Shown piece by piece: positions 8,680-17,206 of a DNA stretch of 64,000 bases. This stretch comes from Xylanibacter ruminicola. GTDB lineage: Bacteria > Bacteroidota > Bacteroidia > Bacteroidales > Bacteroidaceae. The stretch spans positions 52,180 to 116,179 of the forward strand of contig NZ_FRBD01000018.1 in the NCBI RefSeq assembly GCF_900142525.1. Direction: 5' to 3'. A model generated the notes under the pieces. That model worked only from the letters and a program-made list of their open reading frames with translations. It was not told where the DNA came from and searched no databases. Numbering within the stretch: position 1 is the stretch's first letter; each line of letters starts with the position of its first letter. A program made the position numbers and the translations under genes.

Positions 8680-9510
8680 ATGGCAACAACAACAAAGGCT
8701 GCAGCCCCAGCCAAAAAGAATTCGGGCTTTCCTGGTATTAAAGCTGCATGGATTATTCTCGTAATTTGTGCTTGTGCTGGTTATGGTGTATGGTACTTCG
8801 TAATGGGTAACCCCGACAACTTCGTTGGTGGCGATCGCGCAGGACATCCTGCAAACCTGCTGGGTACTGTTTATAAGGGAGGTTTCGTTGTAGGTCTTAT
8901 CCTGACTCTTCTCTTCACCGTTATCTGCCTCGGTATCGAGCGTTTCTTCGCTATCAAGACTGCTGCAGGTAAGATTAACCTCGCTAAGTTCACTGCTCAG
9001 GTAAAGGAGCTCATCAAGGCTCAGAAGTTCGATGAGGCTGAGAAGCTTTGTGACAAGATGCAGGGTTCAGTAGCTAACGTAGTTAGAGCTTCAATCGCTG
9101 CTTATAAGGACGTTGAGGGTAACGACACTCTGAAGAAGGCTGCTAAGGTTGCTAAGATCCAGCAGGCTCACGAGGAGGCTACTCAGCTTGAGATGCCTAC
9201 TCTGCAGATGAACCTCCCAATGGTTGCTACAATCGTATCTCTGGGTACTCTGACCGCTCTGTTCGGTACCGTACTTGGTATGATCGGATCATTCCAGGCT
9301 CTGTCTGCTGGTGGTGGTGCTGACTCTATGGCTCTGTCTGCAGGTATTTCTGAGGCTCTGGTTAACACAGCTTCTGGTATCTTGACATCATGGGTAGCTA
9401 CCGTAGTTTATAACTTCTTCTCTAACAAGATCGATAAGCTGACATACGCTCTCGACGAGATCGGTTACACAATCGCTGCTACATACGATTCTAACCACAA
9501 CGAGGCTTAA
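8680..9510 (+). CDS. exbB: ExbB/TolQ/MotA-family proton channel
   Basis: This 276-aa protein is the proton-channel subunit that, with ExbD, uses proton-motive force to drive TonB-dependent outer-membrane transport. It has an Ala/Lys-rich N-terminus, a first membrane helix (about 18-40), a second (about 60-85), a cytoplasmic helical domain, and two C-terminal helices carrying the family signature PMVATIVSLGTLTALFGTVLGM...ALVNTASGI. Starting at 8680 places the start at a conserved MATTTKAAA; the longer frame from 8614 begins inside the promoter. It is first in a cluster exbB-exbD-exbD-tonB, followed by the PstS-like and TPR genes. Confidence 0.95.
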   Translation: MATTTKAAAPAKKNSGFPGIKAAWIILVICACAGYGVWYFVMGNPDNFVGGDRAGHPANLLGTVYKGGFVVGLILTLLFTVICLGIERFFAIKTAAGKINLAKFTAQVKELIKAQKFDEAEKLCDKMQGSVANVVRASIAAYKDVEGNDTLKKAAKVAKIQQAHEEATQLEMPTLQMNLPMVATIVSLGTLTALFGTVLGMIGSFQALSAGGGADSMALSAGISEALVNTASGILTSWVATVVYNFFSNKIDKLTYALDEIGYTIAATYDSNHNEA

Positions 9511-9554
9511 TTCTTTAACCATTCAGTTTTTCACGCATAAAAAGCATATAGAGA

Positions 9555-10172
9555 ATGGCTAAAATTAAGATACAGAAAAAAGACATCTGGATTGACATGA
9601 CGCCTATGTCAGACGTGATGACGCTGCTTCTGTGTTTCTTTATGTTGACTTCAACATTCTTGACACCAGAACCAGTTTCAGTCACAGCGCCTAATTCTGT
9701 GTCAGAGGTTAAGATACCAGAGCAGGATGTGCTCAACATTCTGGTTACACCAGAGGGACGCATCTTCTGTGGTACCGAAAACAAGAATCATATGCAGGCT
9801 ATGATGGAGACCATGACAGATAAGTTTGGTGTCCAGCTGAATGCCAACCAGATTAAGCACTTCCGCGAGGATGCTATGGTTGGAGCCCCAATGGCACAGC
9901 TTGCAAATTATCTGAACCTCGATACAGAAAAAATGGGTGAGGCCATCCAGAAGCTCGGTCTTCCGCTTGATAGTATCAACGGAGGCAAGAGCGAGTTCCA
10001 GGAGTGGATTACTGCAGCACGCGATGCTAATCCTGACATCAAGCTCGCCATCAAGTGCGATTCAAAGACTTCTTATGCAACTATCAAGAAGCTGATGTCT
10101 GAACTCCAGGATATGAGCGAGAACCGTTTCCAGCTGATTACGAATCTCGATGTTAAACGTTTAAACGACTAG
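9555..10172 (+). CDS. exbD: ExbD/TolR-family protein (first copy)
   Basis: This 205-aa protein has the ExbD topology: a short cytoplasmic N-terminus, one membrane helix (about 18-38) with the essential Asp at its start (IDMTPMSDVMTLLLCFFML), and a periplasmic domain. The periplasmic part is longer than in proteobacterial ExbD (about 140 aa total). It ends with a YATIKKLMSELQD segment typical of TolR/ExbD folds. Two non-identical ExbD genes in tandem are usual in Bacteroidota. It lies 44 bp after exbB and 7 bp before the second exbD, so co-transcription is very likely. Confidence 0.92.
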   Translation: MAKIKIQKKDIWIDMTPMSDVMTLLLCFFMLTSTFLTPEPVSVTAPNSVSEVKIPEQDVLNILVTPEGRIFCGTENKNHMQAMMETMTDKFGVQLNANQIKHFREDAMVGAPMAQLANYLNLDTEKMGEAIQKLGLPLDSINGGKSEFQEWITAARDANPDIKLAIKCDSKTSYATIKKLMSELQDMSENRFQLITNLDVKRLND

Positions 10173-10179
10173 TAGTATT

Positions 10180-10845
10180 ATGGCAAAAAAGAATCTATCA
10201 AAGCAGAAAAAGATGGATACCCGCGTGAACTTCACGCCAATGGTAGACATGATGATGCTTCTTATCACCTTCTTCATGCTGTGTACTACACTGGCAAAGC
10301 CACAGGCTATGCAGTTGACTATGCCATCAAACGATGACACATCACAGATGAATGAGCAGGATAAGCAGGTAACAAAGGCATCTCACACTATCACACTCTA
10401 TCTGGGAGCTAATAATAAGGTTTGGTATGTAGCTGGTCTGCCCAACTACGACGATCCCTCATGTGTAAAGCCAACTACTTATGGCAAGGACGGTATCGAA
10501 AAGGTGCTCAATGAGCATACAACCGAAGAAGGTATCAACCCTGTAGCCAAAATCAAGTTGGCCAAGAAAGAGCTCGATGCTAAGAAGAACGAGTACAACT
10601 CGAAGATGACTGACGAACAGTATCAGGAGGCACTGAAGAAGCTGAAGAAGGGTGAACTGCCCTCAGGTGAGAAGGTTCCTACTATGACTGTCATCATTCG
10701 TCCTCTGAACACAGCAACCTACGAGAACATGGTAGCTGCGCTCGACGAGATGCTCATTAGCAATATTGATAAGTACGTCATTGACAATGTCGACAAGATG
10801 AGTGACGACGATAAGGCACTCATTGAGAAGGCAGGTGTTAAATGA
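10180..10845 (+). CDS. exbD: ExbD/TolR-family protein (second copy)
   Basis: This 221-aa paralogue of the preceding gene has a Lys-rich N-terminus (KKNLSKQKKMD), then VNFTPMVDMMMLLITFFML with the proton-path Asp in the helix (about 15-40). The periplasmic part carries an insertion rich in Lys and Glu (about 120-160, KLAKKELDAKKNEYNSKM) predicted helical, and the ending ATYENMVAALDEMLISN. Divergence from the first copy suggests the two form a heteromer with ExbB or serve different TonB partners; this is inference. Confidence 0.92.
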   Translation: MAKKNLSKQKKMDTRVNFTPMVDMMMLLITFFMLCTTLAKPQAMQLTMPSNDDTSQMNEQDKQVTKASHTITLYLGANNKVWYVAGLPNYDDPSCVKPTTYGKDGIEKVLNEHTTEEGINPVAKIKLAKKELDAKKNEYNSKMTDEQYQEALKKLKKGELPSGEKVPTMTVIIRPLNTATYENMVAALDEMLISNIDKYVIDNVDKMSDDDKALIEKAGVK

Positions 10846-10871
10846 TTAACCCCTAAAATGTAGAATAGACT

Positions 10872-11705
10872 ATGGCAAAAATAGATCTTATTGACAACAG
10901 CTGGGTCGACCTCGTATTCGAAGGTAAGAACCAGGCATATGGAGCTTATCAATTGCGCAAGAACACAGGCGTTCGTAACCTGAAGGCACTGATTACCATG
11001 TTCGTTGGTTTTGCAATCATTGCAGCCATCGTTATTGCAAAGGTGCAAATTGATAACTATATCGCAGCCCGTAACGCTGCCATTGAAACTGACGTTGAGT
11101 TGCAGAATCTGGCAGATAAGAAAGAGGCTAAGGTAGAGCGCAAAGATGAGCCCGAGATTGAGAAAATTGAGGTTGAGAAAGTCAAGAGCTCTGTAGCCTT
11201 CACCGTTCCTGAAATTAAGAAGGACGAGGAGGTTAAAGAAGATCAGGAAATGAAATCTCAGGAAGAACTGCAAGAGACCAACACCGCTATCGGTGCATTC
11301 GACGTACAAGGTGACGACGAGGCAGCTGGTGAGGTGCTCAAGGTTAAGGAAACTATCGCAGAACCCGAGCCACCAAAGGTTGAAGAGACCAAGGTGTTCG
11401 ACGTGGTAGAGGAAATGCCTCAGTTCCCTGGTGGTAACTCAGCCCTGTTTGAGTATCTGTCTAAGAATATCAAGTATCCAGTAGTAGCCGAGGAGAACGG
11501 TGTACAGGGTCGTGTAGTTGTAACCTTCGTTGTAGAGCGTGATGGCTCTATCACCGACGTTAAGGTTGTAAAGAGCGTTGACCCATCACTCGACAAGGAG
11601 GCACAGCGCGTTGTTAAGTCAATGCCTCACTGGATTCCTGGTAAGCAGAACGGTAGCGCAGTACGTGTTAAGTACACTGTTCCTGTAACATTCCGTCTGC
11701 AGTAA
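10872..11705 (+). CDS. tonB: TonB-family energy transducer
   Basis: This 277-aa protein couples the ExbB/ExbD motor to outer-membrane SusC/TonB-dependent receptors. It has a cytoplasmic N-terminus with the Bacteroidota motif LVFEGKNQAYGAYQLRK, a membrane helix at about 38-58, a charged Glu/Lys-rich periplasmic spacer (about 75-175), and the C-terminal TonB fold (about 185-277) with FPGGNSALFEYL, GRVVVTFVVERDGSI, and WIPGKQNGSAVRVKYTVPV. The length and spacing fit the exbB-exbD-exbD-tonB cluster. Confidence 0.94.
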   Translation: MAKIDLIDNSWVDLVFEGKNQAYGAYQLRKNTGVRNLKALITMFVGFAIIAAIVIAKVQIDNYIAARNAAIETDVELQNLADKKEAKVERKDEPEIEKIEVEKVKSSVAFTVPEIKKDEEVKEDQEMKSQEELQETNTAIGAFDVQGDDEAAGEVLKVKETIAEPEPPKVEETKVFDVVEEMPQFPGGNSALFEYLSKNIKYPVVAEENGVQGRVVVTFVVERDGSITDVKVVKSVDPSLDKEAQRVVKSMPHWIPGKQNGSAVRVKYTVPVTFRLQ

Positions 11706-11722
11706 AAGCTCAATTATCTGAA

Positions 11723-12673
11723 ATGAACGCATTCAACAAAATCGTTGGATTAACACTGATATTAGGCTTGTTCTCCGCTTGTGGGAACAAGCCTAATCCT
11801 GAAAAGGAACAAGCCTATCAGAAGGCAGCAAGTATCTTGACTGCCGATGAGAGTTTCTTCCCTATCATTGACGAAGAACTTTATTATTTCACTAATCAGA
11901 CACTCGACTCTATCACTCCCGTTTATATCAACGAGCAGGATGCAGTTAAGAAGCTGATGAAACAAGAAACATGGCTGGCATTCACCACTCGTGACTTTAC
12001 GAACAACGAGCGCCAGAGCCTAAAAGACCAGAAATTCCTGCCTAGAGCTATACCTGTAGCCTACGACGGACTGGCCATCATAGTAAACAACTCAAACCCT
12101 GATTCGTGCATCACCATCAAGGACTTTGCACGCATTCTAAAGGGCGAGATTACTAAGTGGAATGAAATATATCCACAAAACAAACTTGGTGTGATCGATG
12201 TGGTATTTGATAATCCACTATCAAGCACCGTGCGGTGGTGTGTAGACTCTATTCTTGGAGGCAAGCAGTTCAGTGCACCTAACATCGGAGCCGTAAAAAC
12301 AAGTGCAGCTGTTATCGACTATGTCGAAAACCATCCCAACTCACTTGGAATTATCGGATCTAACTGGCTGAACGACAAACGCGACACAACCAACGTAACA
12401 TTCAAGAAGAATATAAGCGTGATGGGAGTTTCAAAGCTCGACTCAGCAACGAAGTACAACAGCTGGAAGCCCTATCAATACTATTTATATAATGGCAACT
12501 ATCCACTGCGCCGCACAATTTATGCATTACTTAACGACACACGTAATGGTGTGCCTACAAGCTTTGCACACTTTGTACAATTACCTAAAGGTCAGAAAAT
12601 TATACTGCGAGCAGGCCTGCTACCACGTACAGCTAATATGAATGTACGCGATGTGATAGTAAACAAGCAATGA
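11723..12673 (+). CDS. PstS-like periplasmic-binding lipoprotein
   Basis: This 316-aa protein has a lipoprotein signal (LGLFSAC, lipidated Cys at residue 20) and a PBP-like type II fold related to phosphate-binding PstS: a DGLAIIVNNSNPDSCIT strand-loop, LKGEITKWNEIYPQ, and a C-terminal IGSNWLNDK region. The usual ABC permeases are not nearby. It follows tonB by 17 bp, so it probably serves the TonB system or phosphate scavenging at the envelope rather than a classic Pst importer. A perfect 13-bp inverted repeat lies inside its signal-peptide codons (11761-11797) and may attenuate the distal operon. Confidence 0.85.
   Translation: MNAFNKIVGLTLILGLFSACGNKPNPEKEQAYQKAASILTADESFFPIIDEELYYFTNQTLDSITPVYINEQDAVKKLMKQETWLAFTTRDFTNNERQSLKDQKFLPRAIPVAYDGLAIIVNNSNPDSCITIKDFARILKGEITKWNEIYPQNKLGVIDVVFDNPLSSTVRWCVDSILGGKQFSAPNIGAVKTSAAVIDYVENHPNSLGIIGSNWLNDKRDTTNVTFKKNISVMGVSKLDSATKYNSWKPYQYYLYNGNYPLRRTIYALLNDTRNGVPTSFAHFVQLPKGQKIILRAGLLPRTANMNVRDVIVNKQ
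11761..11797 (+). promoter_or_regulatory. Perfect inverted repeat inside the PstS-like coding sequence
   Basis: ATTAGGCTTGTTC (11761-11773) is the exact reverse complement of GAACAAGCCTAAT (11785-11797), with an 11-nt loop. The hairpin begins 38 nt after the start codon. No T-run follows, so it would act as an mRNA structure, attenuator or processing site rather than a terminator. Confidence 0.6.
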
Positions 12674-12746
12674 TTAAACCAATAAAAGATAAAAACGTCA
12701 TAAAAGAGAGAAGAGTAAATAGAAGTATAACTTAATAACAGGAATT

Positions 12747-14168
12747 ATGAAAGCAATTAAATATCTAGTAATGGGTGTGATGCTGGCAGGTTTCAGCGCC
12801 ACCGCAAACGCACAGGAAGTAGAGCTTAATGCAGCTCTCGATGGTATTAAGTCACAGGCTCCAACCGCAGCCAAGTTAGCAGAAGTTGCCTATAAGAAGA
12901 ACAAGAAGAACCCTGAGGCAGTGTTGAAACTTGCTCAGGCCTTCTATGCTCAGAAAGACACAGCTGCAGCACGCAAGTACGCTAACCTTGCTAATGAAGC
13001 AGGCAAGCCAAAGTATCAGTATGCTCCTGCATACCTGTTGCTTGGTGACCTTGAGGCTACTTATGGTACAGATGGTGGTAAAGCTGCAAGCTATTACAAT
13101 CAGGCTATCACATTCGACCCCAAGAACCCTGCTGGTTATAAAAAGTGGGCTATGGTTTATCGTAAGATCAGCCCTAGTCAGGCAGCCAAGAAACTTGAGG
13201 ACATGAAGGCTCAGTGCCCAGATGAGGATGTAGACGCATTCAAGGGACACATCTTTATGCTGGCCAACGACGAGAAGCAGGCATACGAGAACTATGCCAA
13301 GGCAGACATCAACAAGCTTGATAAGGGCTACCTCAATGAGTTTGTACGCGCCAGCTACTTTACAGGCCACTTCCAGGATGCACTCCGCGCTGCAGAGGCT
13401 GGTCTGAAGATTGAGCCACGCAATGCTGTTTTCAATCGTCTGGCTATGTTCTCAAACTACGAGTTGAAGAACTACGAGGCAGCTAAGTCATATATCAACA
13501 AGTACTTTAATGAGACTGACAGTGTTAAGTTCTCTGAGTACGACCACTTCTACACAGCTCTGATCTATCAGGCTTTAGAGGACAAGGCCAATATGTACGA
13601 GCAGTACAACAAGGCTCTTGAGCTGGTTAACGATCAGTCAATGATTAAGCGTTGGGCTATCCTTAAGAGTGTATCTGATTCATATCTCAAGGATAAAGAG
13701 TTCGACAAGGCAATCGAATACTACGAGCAGTATCTGGCTTGCAAGCCAAATCTGGGTTTTGATGACGAGGAAGGTATGGCTAACATCTTCTCAAAATATG
13801 GAGATGCTGACGCAAGCAAGAAGAAGGAGATGACTACCAAGGCCGCTGACCTCTTCGGTACACTCGCTGAGAAGTATCCAATTCAGGTAGTTTATGCTAA
13901 CTTTATGCGTGCCGGACTTATGAACAAGCTCGATGACAATATGAAGAACAACCTTGCTAAGGCTGACTATCAGAAGGTTATCGACCTGCTCGCTACAAAG
14001 GCTGATCGCTCTAAGGGTGAGGACACAATGCTGAAGACCAGCTACCACTACATGATGTTCAACGCATTCTTGAACAAGAACAAGGCCCTGGCTAAGGAGT
14101 ATGCAAACAAGATTCTTGATATTGACCCAGAGTACAAGCCTGCACTTGAGATTCAGAAGCTGAAGTAA
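12747..14168 (+). CDS. Secreted tetratricopeptide-repeat protein
   Basis: This 473-aa protein has a signal peptide (MKAIKYLVMGVMLAG...ANAQ) and is otherwise nearly all TPR helices: recognisable units include NPEAVLKLAQAFYAQKDTAA, PAYLLLGDLEATY, YFTGHFQDALRAAEAGLK and FDKAIEYYEQYLACKPN. No enzyme motif is present. It closes the exbB-tonB-PstS-like cluster, separated by 73 bp, and ends at a strong terminator. A periplasmic scaffold role in the TonB or outer-membrane protein system is inferred from position only. Confidence 0.88.
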   Translation: MKAIKYLVMGVMLAGFSATANAQEVELNAALDGIKSQAPTAAKLAEVAYKKNKKNPEAVLKLAQAFYAQKDTAAARKYANLANEAGKPKYQYAPAYLLLGDLEATYGTDGGKAASYYNQAITFDPKNPAGYKKWAMVYRKISPSQAAKKLEDMKAQCPDEDVDAFKGHIFMLANDEKQAYENYAKADINKLDKGYLNEFVRASYFTGHFQDALRAAEAGLKIEPRNAVFNRLAMFSNYELKNYEAAKSYINKYFNETDSVKFSEYDHFYTALIYQALEDKANMYEQYNKALELVNDQSMIKRWAILKSVSDSYLKDKEFDKAIEYYEQYLACKPNLGFDDEEGMANIFSKYGDADASKKKEMTTKAADLFGTLAEKYPIQVVYANFMRAGLMNKLDDNMKNNLAKADYQKVIDLLATKADRSKGEDTMLKTSYHYMMFNAFLNKNKALAKEYANKILDIDPEYKPALEIQKLK

Positions 14169-14190
14169 TCTCAAACTCGAATAATACATA

Positions 14191-14220
14191 AAATAGGTGC
14201 TCTTCTGGAGCACCTATTTT
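14191..14220 (+). terminator. Terminator of the exbB-tonB-TPR operon
   Basis: AAATAGGTGCTC (14191-14202) pairs perfectly with GAGCACCTATTT (14208-14219) around a 5-nt loop. Confidence 0.9.
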
Positions 14221-14301
14221 GTTATAAGCAAATCGTGTTTGAAAACTAACTAGAAAACAATTGCAGTCTAAGTACTTTTCAATTGAAAACCAGGTACTTT
14301 A

Positions 14302-14337
14302 CAAAAACAGGTGTTTCTTATTAAAGAAACACCTGTT
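14302..14337 (-). terminator. Terminator of the ferredoxin gene
   Basis: A perfect 14-bp stem (14306-14319 with 14324-14337, loop ATTA) is followed on the minus strand by a T-run at 14306-14303. Confidence 0.88.
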
Positions 14338-14361
14338 ATAATATTGTTATGTCCTAAATGC

Positions 14362-14529
14362 TTAGGGAAGGCTGATAGCCTCAGAAGGACAAACACTTGC
14401 ACAAGTACCACACTCTGTGCAGAGATCTGGGTTGATTGAGTACTTCTCACCCTCAGAAATAGCCTCTACTGGGCACTCACCCTGACATGTACCGCAAGCG
14501 ATGCAGTCGTCACCAATTACATATGCCAT
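14362..14529 (-). CDS. 2[4Fe-4S] ferredoxin, 55 aa
   Basis: This very small gene encodes a clostridial-type ferredoxin. Two cluster motifs are complete: CIACGTCQGECP (Cys9, 12, 15, 19) and CTECGTCASVCP (Cys37, 40, 43, 47), each CxxCxxCxxxCP. The length of 55 aa is exactly that of the family. It carries low-potential electrons in the cytoplasm, for example for pyruvate:ferredoxin oxidoreductase or Rnf. It is monocistronic, with a promoter at 14582-14614 and a strong terminator just downstream, and lies between the TPR and PorT genes. Confidence 0.95.
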   Translation of the reverse strand: MAYVIGDDCIACGTCQGECPVEAISEGEKYSINPDLCTECGTCASVCPSEAISLP

Positions 14530-14581
14530 AATTCTAAATTTATTAATAAGTTAATAATGTTAATACTCACTTTTGACGATG

Positions 14582-14614
14582 CAAAGATACAATAAAGTTT
14601 CGAAATATACCAAA
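14582..14614 (-). promoter_or_regulatory. Promoter of the ferredoxin gene
   Basis: On the minus strand TTTG (14614-14611) lies 21 nt before TATCTTTG (14589-14582). Confidence 0.65.
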
Positions 14615-14700
14615 CTTTAGATATCTTTTTAAGTAATTTATACATTGTCTGAATAAGAACAGATGCAATAAGATGCAGATTTTTGCGTTTATAATAAGGT

Positions 14701-15408
14701 ATGAGGCGAAAACTTGTAACCATTATAGCCGCCATCACCATCGCCACAGGATGCCTGGCGCAAAGGCGAAACGTGATACAGCACAAACCGTATATCGATT
14801 TGCGCCCCATGCACTTTGGCATTTCTGTAGGAATGAACCTACAAGATATAGAGTTTAAGACTGATCCCCCAATCGTTTGTGATGAAGATCGATGGAACGC
14901 AGGTTTCTCGGTTGGTGTACTGGCAGATATGCGTCTATCAAGCAATCTGAATTTACGCATAACGCCCAGCATGCACTTTGGGGCAAAACATCTTAGATTA
15001 CTGAACCTTGCAGACCTAGATGCAGAAGGAAAGCCCAAAAGCGAAATACAAGACATGAAGAACACATATCTTGCAGTACCTGTAGACCTGAAGTTCTCAT
15101 CGCAAAGATGGAACAACATACGTCCATATATACTGGCAGGAGTTAGTCCCATGATAAACCTTACAAACAAGAATCAAGAAATCATACAGCTGAATCGTAC
15201 AGACCTTATGGTAGAGGTAGGACTGGGCTGCGACCTATATCTGCCCTTCTTCAAACTGATACCAGAACTGAAGTTCTGTTATGGATTAGGCAATAGAATT
15301 GATAAGAGCCACGTGGCTGACTTGAAAGACGAGAATAAAAAAATGTATGCCAACTCAATAAAGAGTGGGCATACAAAAATGATTGTATTAACGTTCTACT
15401 TTGAATAA
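14701..15408 (+). CDS. porT: PorT-family outer-membrane beta-barrel protein
   Basis: This 235-aa protein has a signal peptide ending at ATGCLAQ and a series of amphipathic strands separated by turns (HFGISVGMNLQDIEF, AGFSVGVLADMRLS, LNLRITPSMHFG, TYLAVPVDLKFSS, IRPYILAGVSPMINL, VEVGLGCDLYLPFF, KLIPELKFCYGLGN), ending in Phe-Glu. Size and strand pattern fit PorT, an outer-membrane component needed for type IX protein secretion. The gene sits alone. A generic porin-family barrel is the alternative. The GH53 enzyme at 19244 carries a C-terminal domain of the sort exported by this system. Confidence 0.78.
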   Translation: MRRKLVTIIAAITIATGCLAQRRNVIQHKPYIDLRPMHFGISVGMNLQDIEFKTDPPIVCDEDRWNAGFSVGVLADMRLSSNLNLRITPSMHFGAKHLRLLNLADLDAEGKPKSEIQDMKNTYLAVPVDLKFSSQRWNNIRPYILAGVSPMINLTNKNQEIIQLNRTDLMVEVGLGCDLYLPFFKLIPELKFCYGLGNRIDKSHVADLKDENKKMYANSIKSGHTKMIVLTFYFE

Positions 15409-16251
15409 TCACTTCTCAAAGGTGAGCACCAGCTTACCAATGAAAACACCATGCTTGCCATTCTGATCGTCAGGAATCATACGCCCCGTCTTATCAGGTG
15501 CATACTCGAGTTTGGGCATATAGGTATGGGTATGACCACCAAGTACCAAATCGCAGCCATCAATCTCACGGATAAACTGCTCATCGGGATAATCCGATAT
15601 CTGCCAACCAAGGTGAGAGAGGCAAATAACCACATCGCACTTCTCCTGTTTGCGGAGCAGCTCGATATACTTTTTGGCAGTCTCACTAGGATCGAGGAAT
15701 TTAACACCCTCACAATTCTTATTTGACACAAGCCCCTTCAGAGGAGCTCCAAGTCCAAACACTCCAATCTTAAGGCCATTGCGTTTCAAAGTGATATAAT
15801 CCTTCACAAGTCCCTCGCAAGAAGTACCTGTAAAGTCATAGTTTGAGCACACAATGGGGAAATTAGCCATACGGAAGATTCTGGCCATATTCTCAAGCCC
15901 AAAGTCGAACTCATGATTGCCAATGGTAGCAGCATCGTAGCCCATCTGGTTCATCAAACCTATCTCAACCTCGCCCTTAAAAAGGGTATAATAGCCAGAA
16001 CCCTGCGAGAAATCTCCAGAGTCGAAGAACAGCAAATCAGGATGCTGAGCGCGTTGCTCCTTAATCATGTTTACACGACGCACAAATCCACCACGACCAG
16101 CAAGATCCTTGTTGTCGAGATTCTCGTTGAGAGGCATGATGGTAGAATGCACATCGTTAGTGTGGAGAACTACAAGTTGCTTTTTTGTCTTTGCACTGAC
16201 AGAAACTACTGCCAAGAGTGCAATAATTATAATAAGGTGTAATCGTTTCAT
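15409..16251 (-). CDS. 5'-nucleotidase-type metallophosphatase domain protein
   Basis: This 280-aa secreted protein (signal peptide ending VSVSA) contains only the N-terminal calcineurin-like metallophosphoesterase domain of UshA-type 5'-nucleotidases. The dimetal motifs are in order: HTNDVH (about 30-35), GDFSQGS (about 78), GNHEFD (about 110), SHLG, and GGHTHT near the C-terminus. The usual C-terminal substrate-binding domain is absent but is encoded by the gene immediately upstream (16264-17034, 12 bp gap), so the two together make a split nucleotidase. It is the second gene of the pair, and its stop abuts that of porT. Confidence 0.93.
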   Translation of the reverse strand: MKRLHLIIIIALLAVVSVSAKTKKQLVVLHTNDVHSTIMPLNENLDNKDLAGRGGFVRRVNMIKEQRAQHPDLLFFDSGDFSQGSGYYTLFKGEVEIGLMNQMGYDAATIGNHEFDFGLENMARIFRMANFPIVCSNYDFTGTSCEGLVKDYITLKRNGLKIGVFGLGAPLKGLVSNKNCEGVKFLDPSETAKKYIELLRKQEKCDVVICLSHLGWQISDYPDEQFIREIDGCDLVLGGHTHTYMPKLEYAPDKTGRMIPDDQNGKHGVFIGKLVLTFEK

Positions 16252-16263
16252 AATTATCTATTG

Positions 16264-17034
16264 TCAATTATCAATTACTTTTATTCGACCTTCAACTTTT
16301 GAATCTACCACCACGCCACGGGCCTGATGATCCTTAAAATAGTTCATAATGAGGAAACGCGTGTTGTTGCTGGCATCATTAGGAGCAAGCACGTTCTTGC
16401 CCTCCTTCAGTGCAGGCATACCATCGTTACCTTCAAGCAGATAATTAATAGTTGCTATACGATAGTCGGCCTTGGGATCTATCTCCTTGCCATGAAGTTT
16501 ACTCGACAGGAGCTTACCGTCCTTAGAGATAACGAGCTCGGTGCCATGACTCACCCCCTCACCCCCACGGTGAGCTATCTGACGGAAAAGCTCTAACAGC
16601 TTTTCGCCCGTAAGCGTAACAAAGCAAATCTTATTCTCGAATGGAGCCACATCGAGTACATCACCATAGGTTACGTTACCCTTGGTAAGTGCTGCACGTA
16701 TGCCACCCATGTTATAGATACCAAGCACAGGTTGCTCACCATAGTCCTTTGCTGTCCACACGAGTATATCAGCCAAGAGATTAGAGAGGTCACTCTCTGG
16801 ACGATCGGCATACATATTGTGAGAAACAACACCAACAACAGGCCCCATGATACTATCGTTAACTCGCTTATAGGGTTCAAGGAACTTAACTGATGCCTCG
16901 TCTGGATTCTGGTCGTAGCGACTATCCACGATGATACGTGTACGCTCCACCCCAGCTAACTGGTACTGTTTTGGTGCACACGAAAACAACATCATCGAGG
17001 CCAAAAAGCCATAAAATATCTGACGTTTAATCAT
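16264..17034 (-). CDS. 5'-nucleotidase C-terminal domain lipoprotein
   Basis: This 256-aa protein begins with a lipoprotein signal (FLASMMLFSC, lipidated Cys near residue 18). The rest is the 5'-nucleotidase C-terminal domain that binds the nucleoside: LSNLLADILVWTAKD, YNMGGIRAAL, APFENKICFVTLTGEKLLELFRQI, and YRIATINYLLEGNDGM are typical. The frame from 17115 begins inside the promoter and is rejected. The partner metallophosphatase domain is the next gene. Two separate chains probably assemble in the periplasm. Confidence 0.9.
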   Translation of the reverse strand: MIKRQIFYGFLASMMLFSCAPKQYQLAGVERTRIIVDSRYDQNPDEASVKFLEPYKRVNDSIMGPVVGVVSHNMYADRPESDLSNLLADILVWTAKDYGEQPVLGIYNMGGIRAALTKGNVTYGDVLDVAPFENKICFVTLTGEKLLELFRQIAHRGGEGVSHGTELVISKDGKLLSSKLHGKEIDPKADYRIATINYLLEGNDGMPALKEGKNVLAPNDASNNTRFLIMNYFKDHQARGVVVDSKVEGRIKVIDN

Positions 17035-17054
17035 AATTAATAGTTTTAATGCTG

Positions 17055-17062
17055 CAAAAATA
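17055..17062 (-). promoter_or_regulatory. -7 box of the split nucleotidase operon
   Basis: TATTTTTG followed by CAGC on the minus strand, 20 nt before the ATG. Confidence 0.55.
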
Positions 17063-17104
17063 CAAAAAAAATACGAAATATTTCTTTGAATCCAAAAAAA
17101 GTTG

Positions 17105-17112
17105 TACCTTTG
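17105..17112 (+). promoter_or_regulatory. -7 box of rplS
   Basis: TACCTTTG followed by CACCC. A leader of about 90 nt precedes the ATG; it has short complementary segments but no leader motif that can be named. Confidence 0.7.
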
Positions 17113-17206
17113 CACCCGCTTTTCGGCGTAATCGCTGGCAGGAAGTTTCGAGAGGCCTGTTATGTTGCGTTGGAACGATACAACAATTTAATTATTTAAA
17201 AGTACA

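Noticed and set aside
14517..15170. 217-codon minus-strand frame opposite porT
   Set aside because: It is antisense to a gene with a signal peptide and barrel strands, and overlaps the ferredoxin start and promoter.
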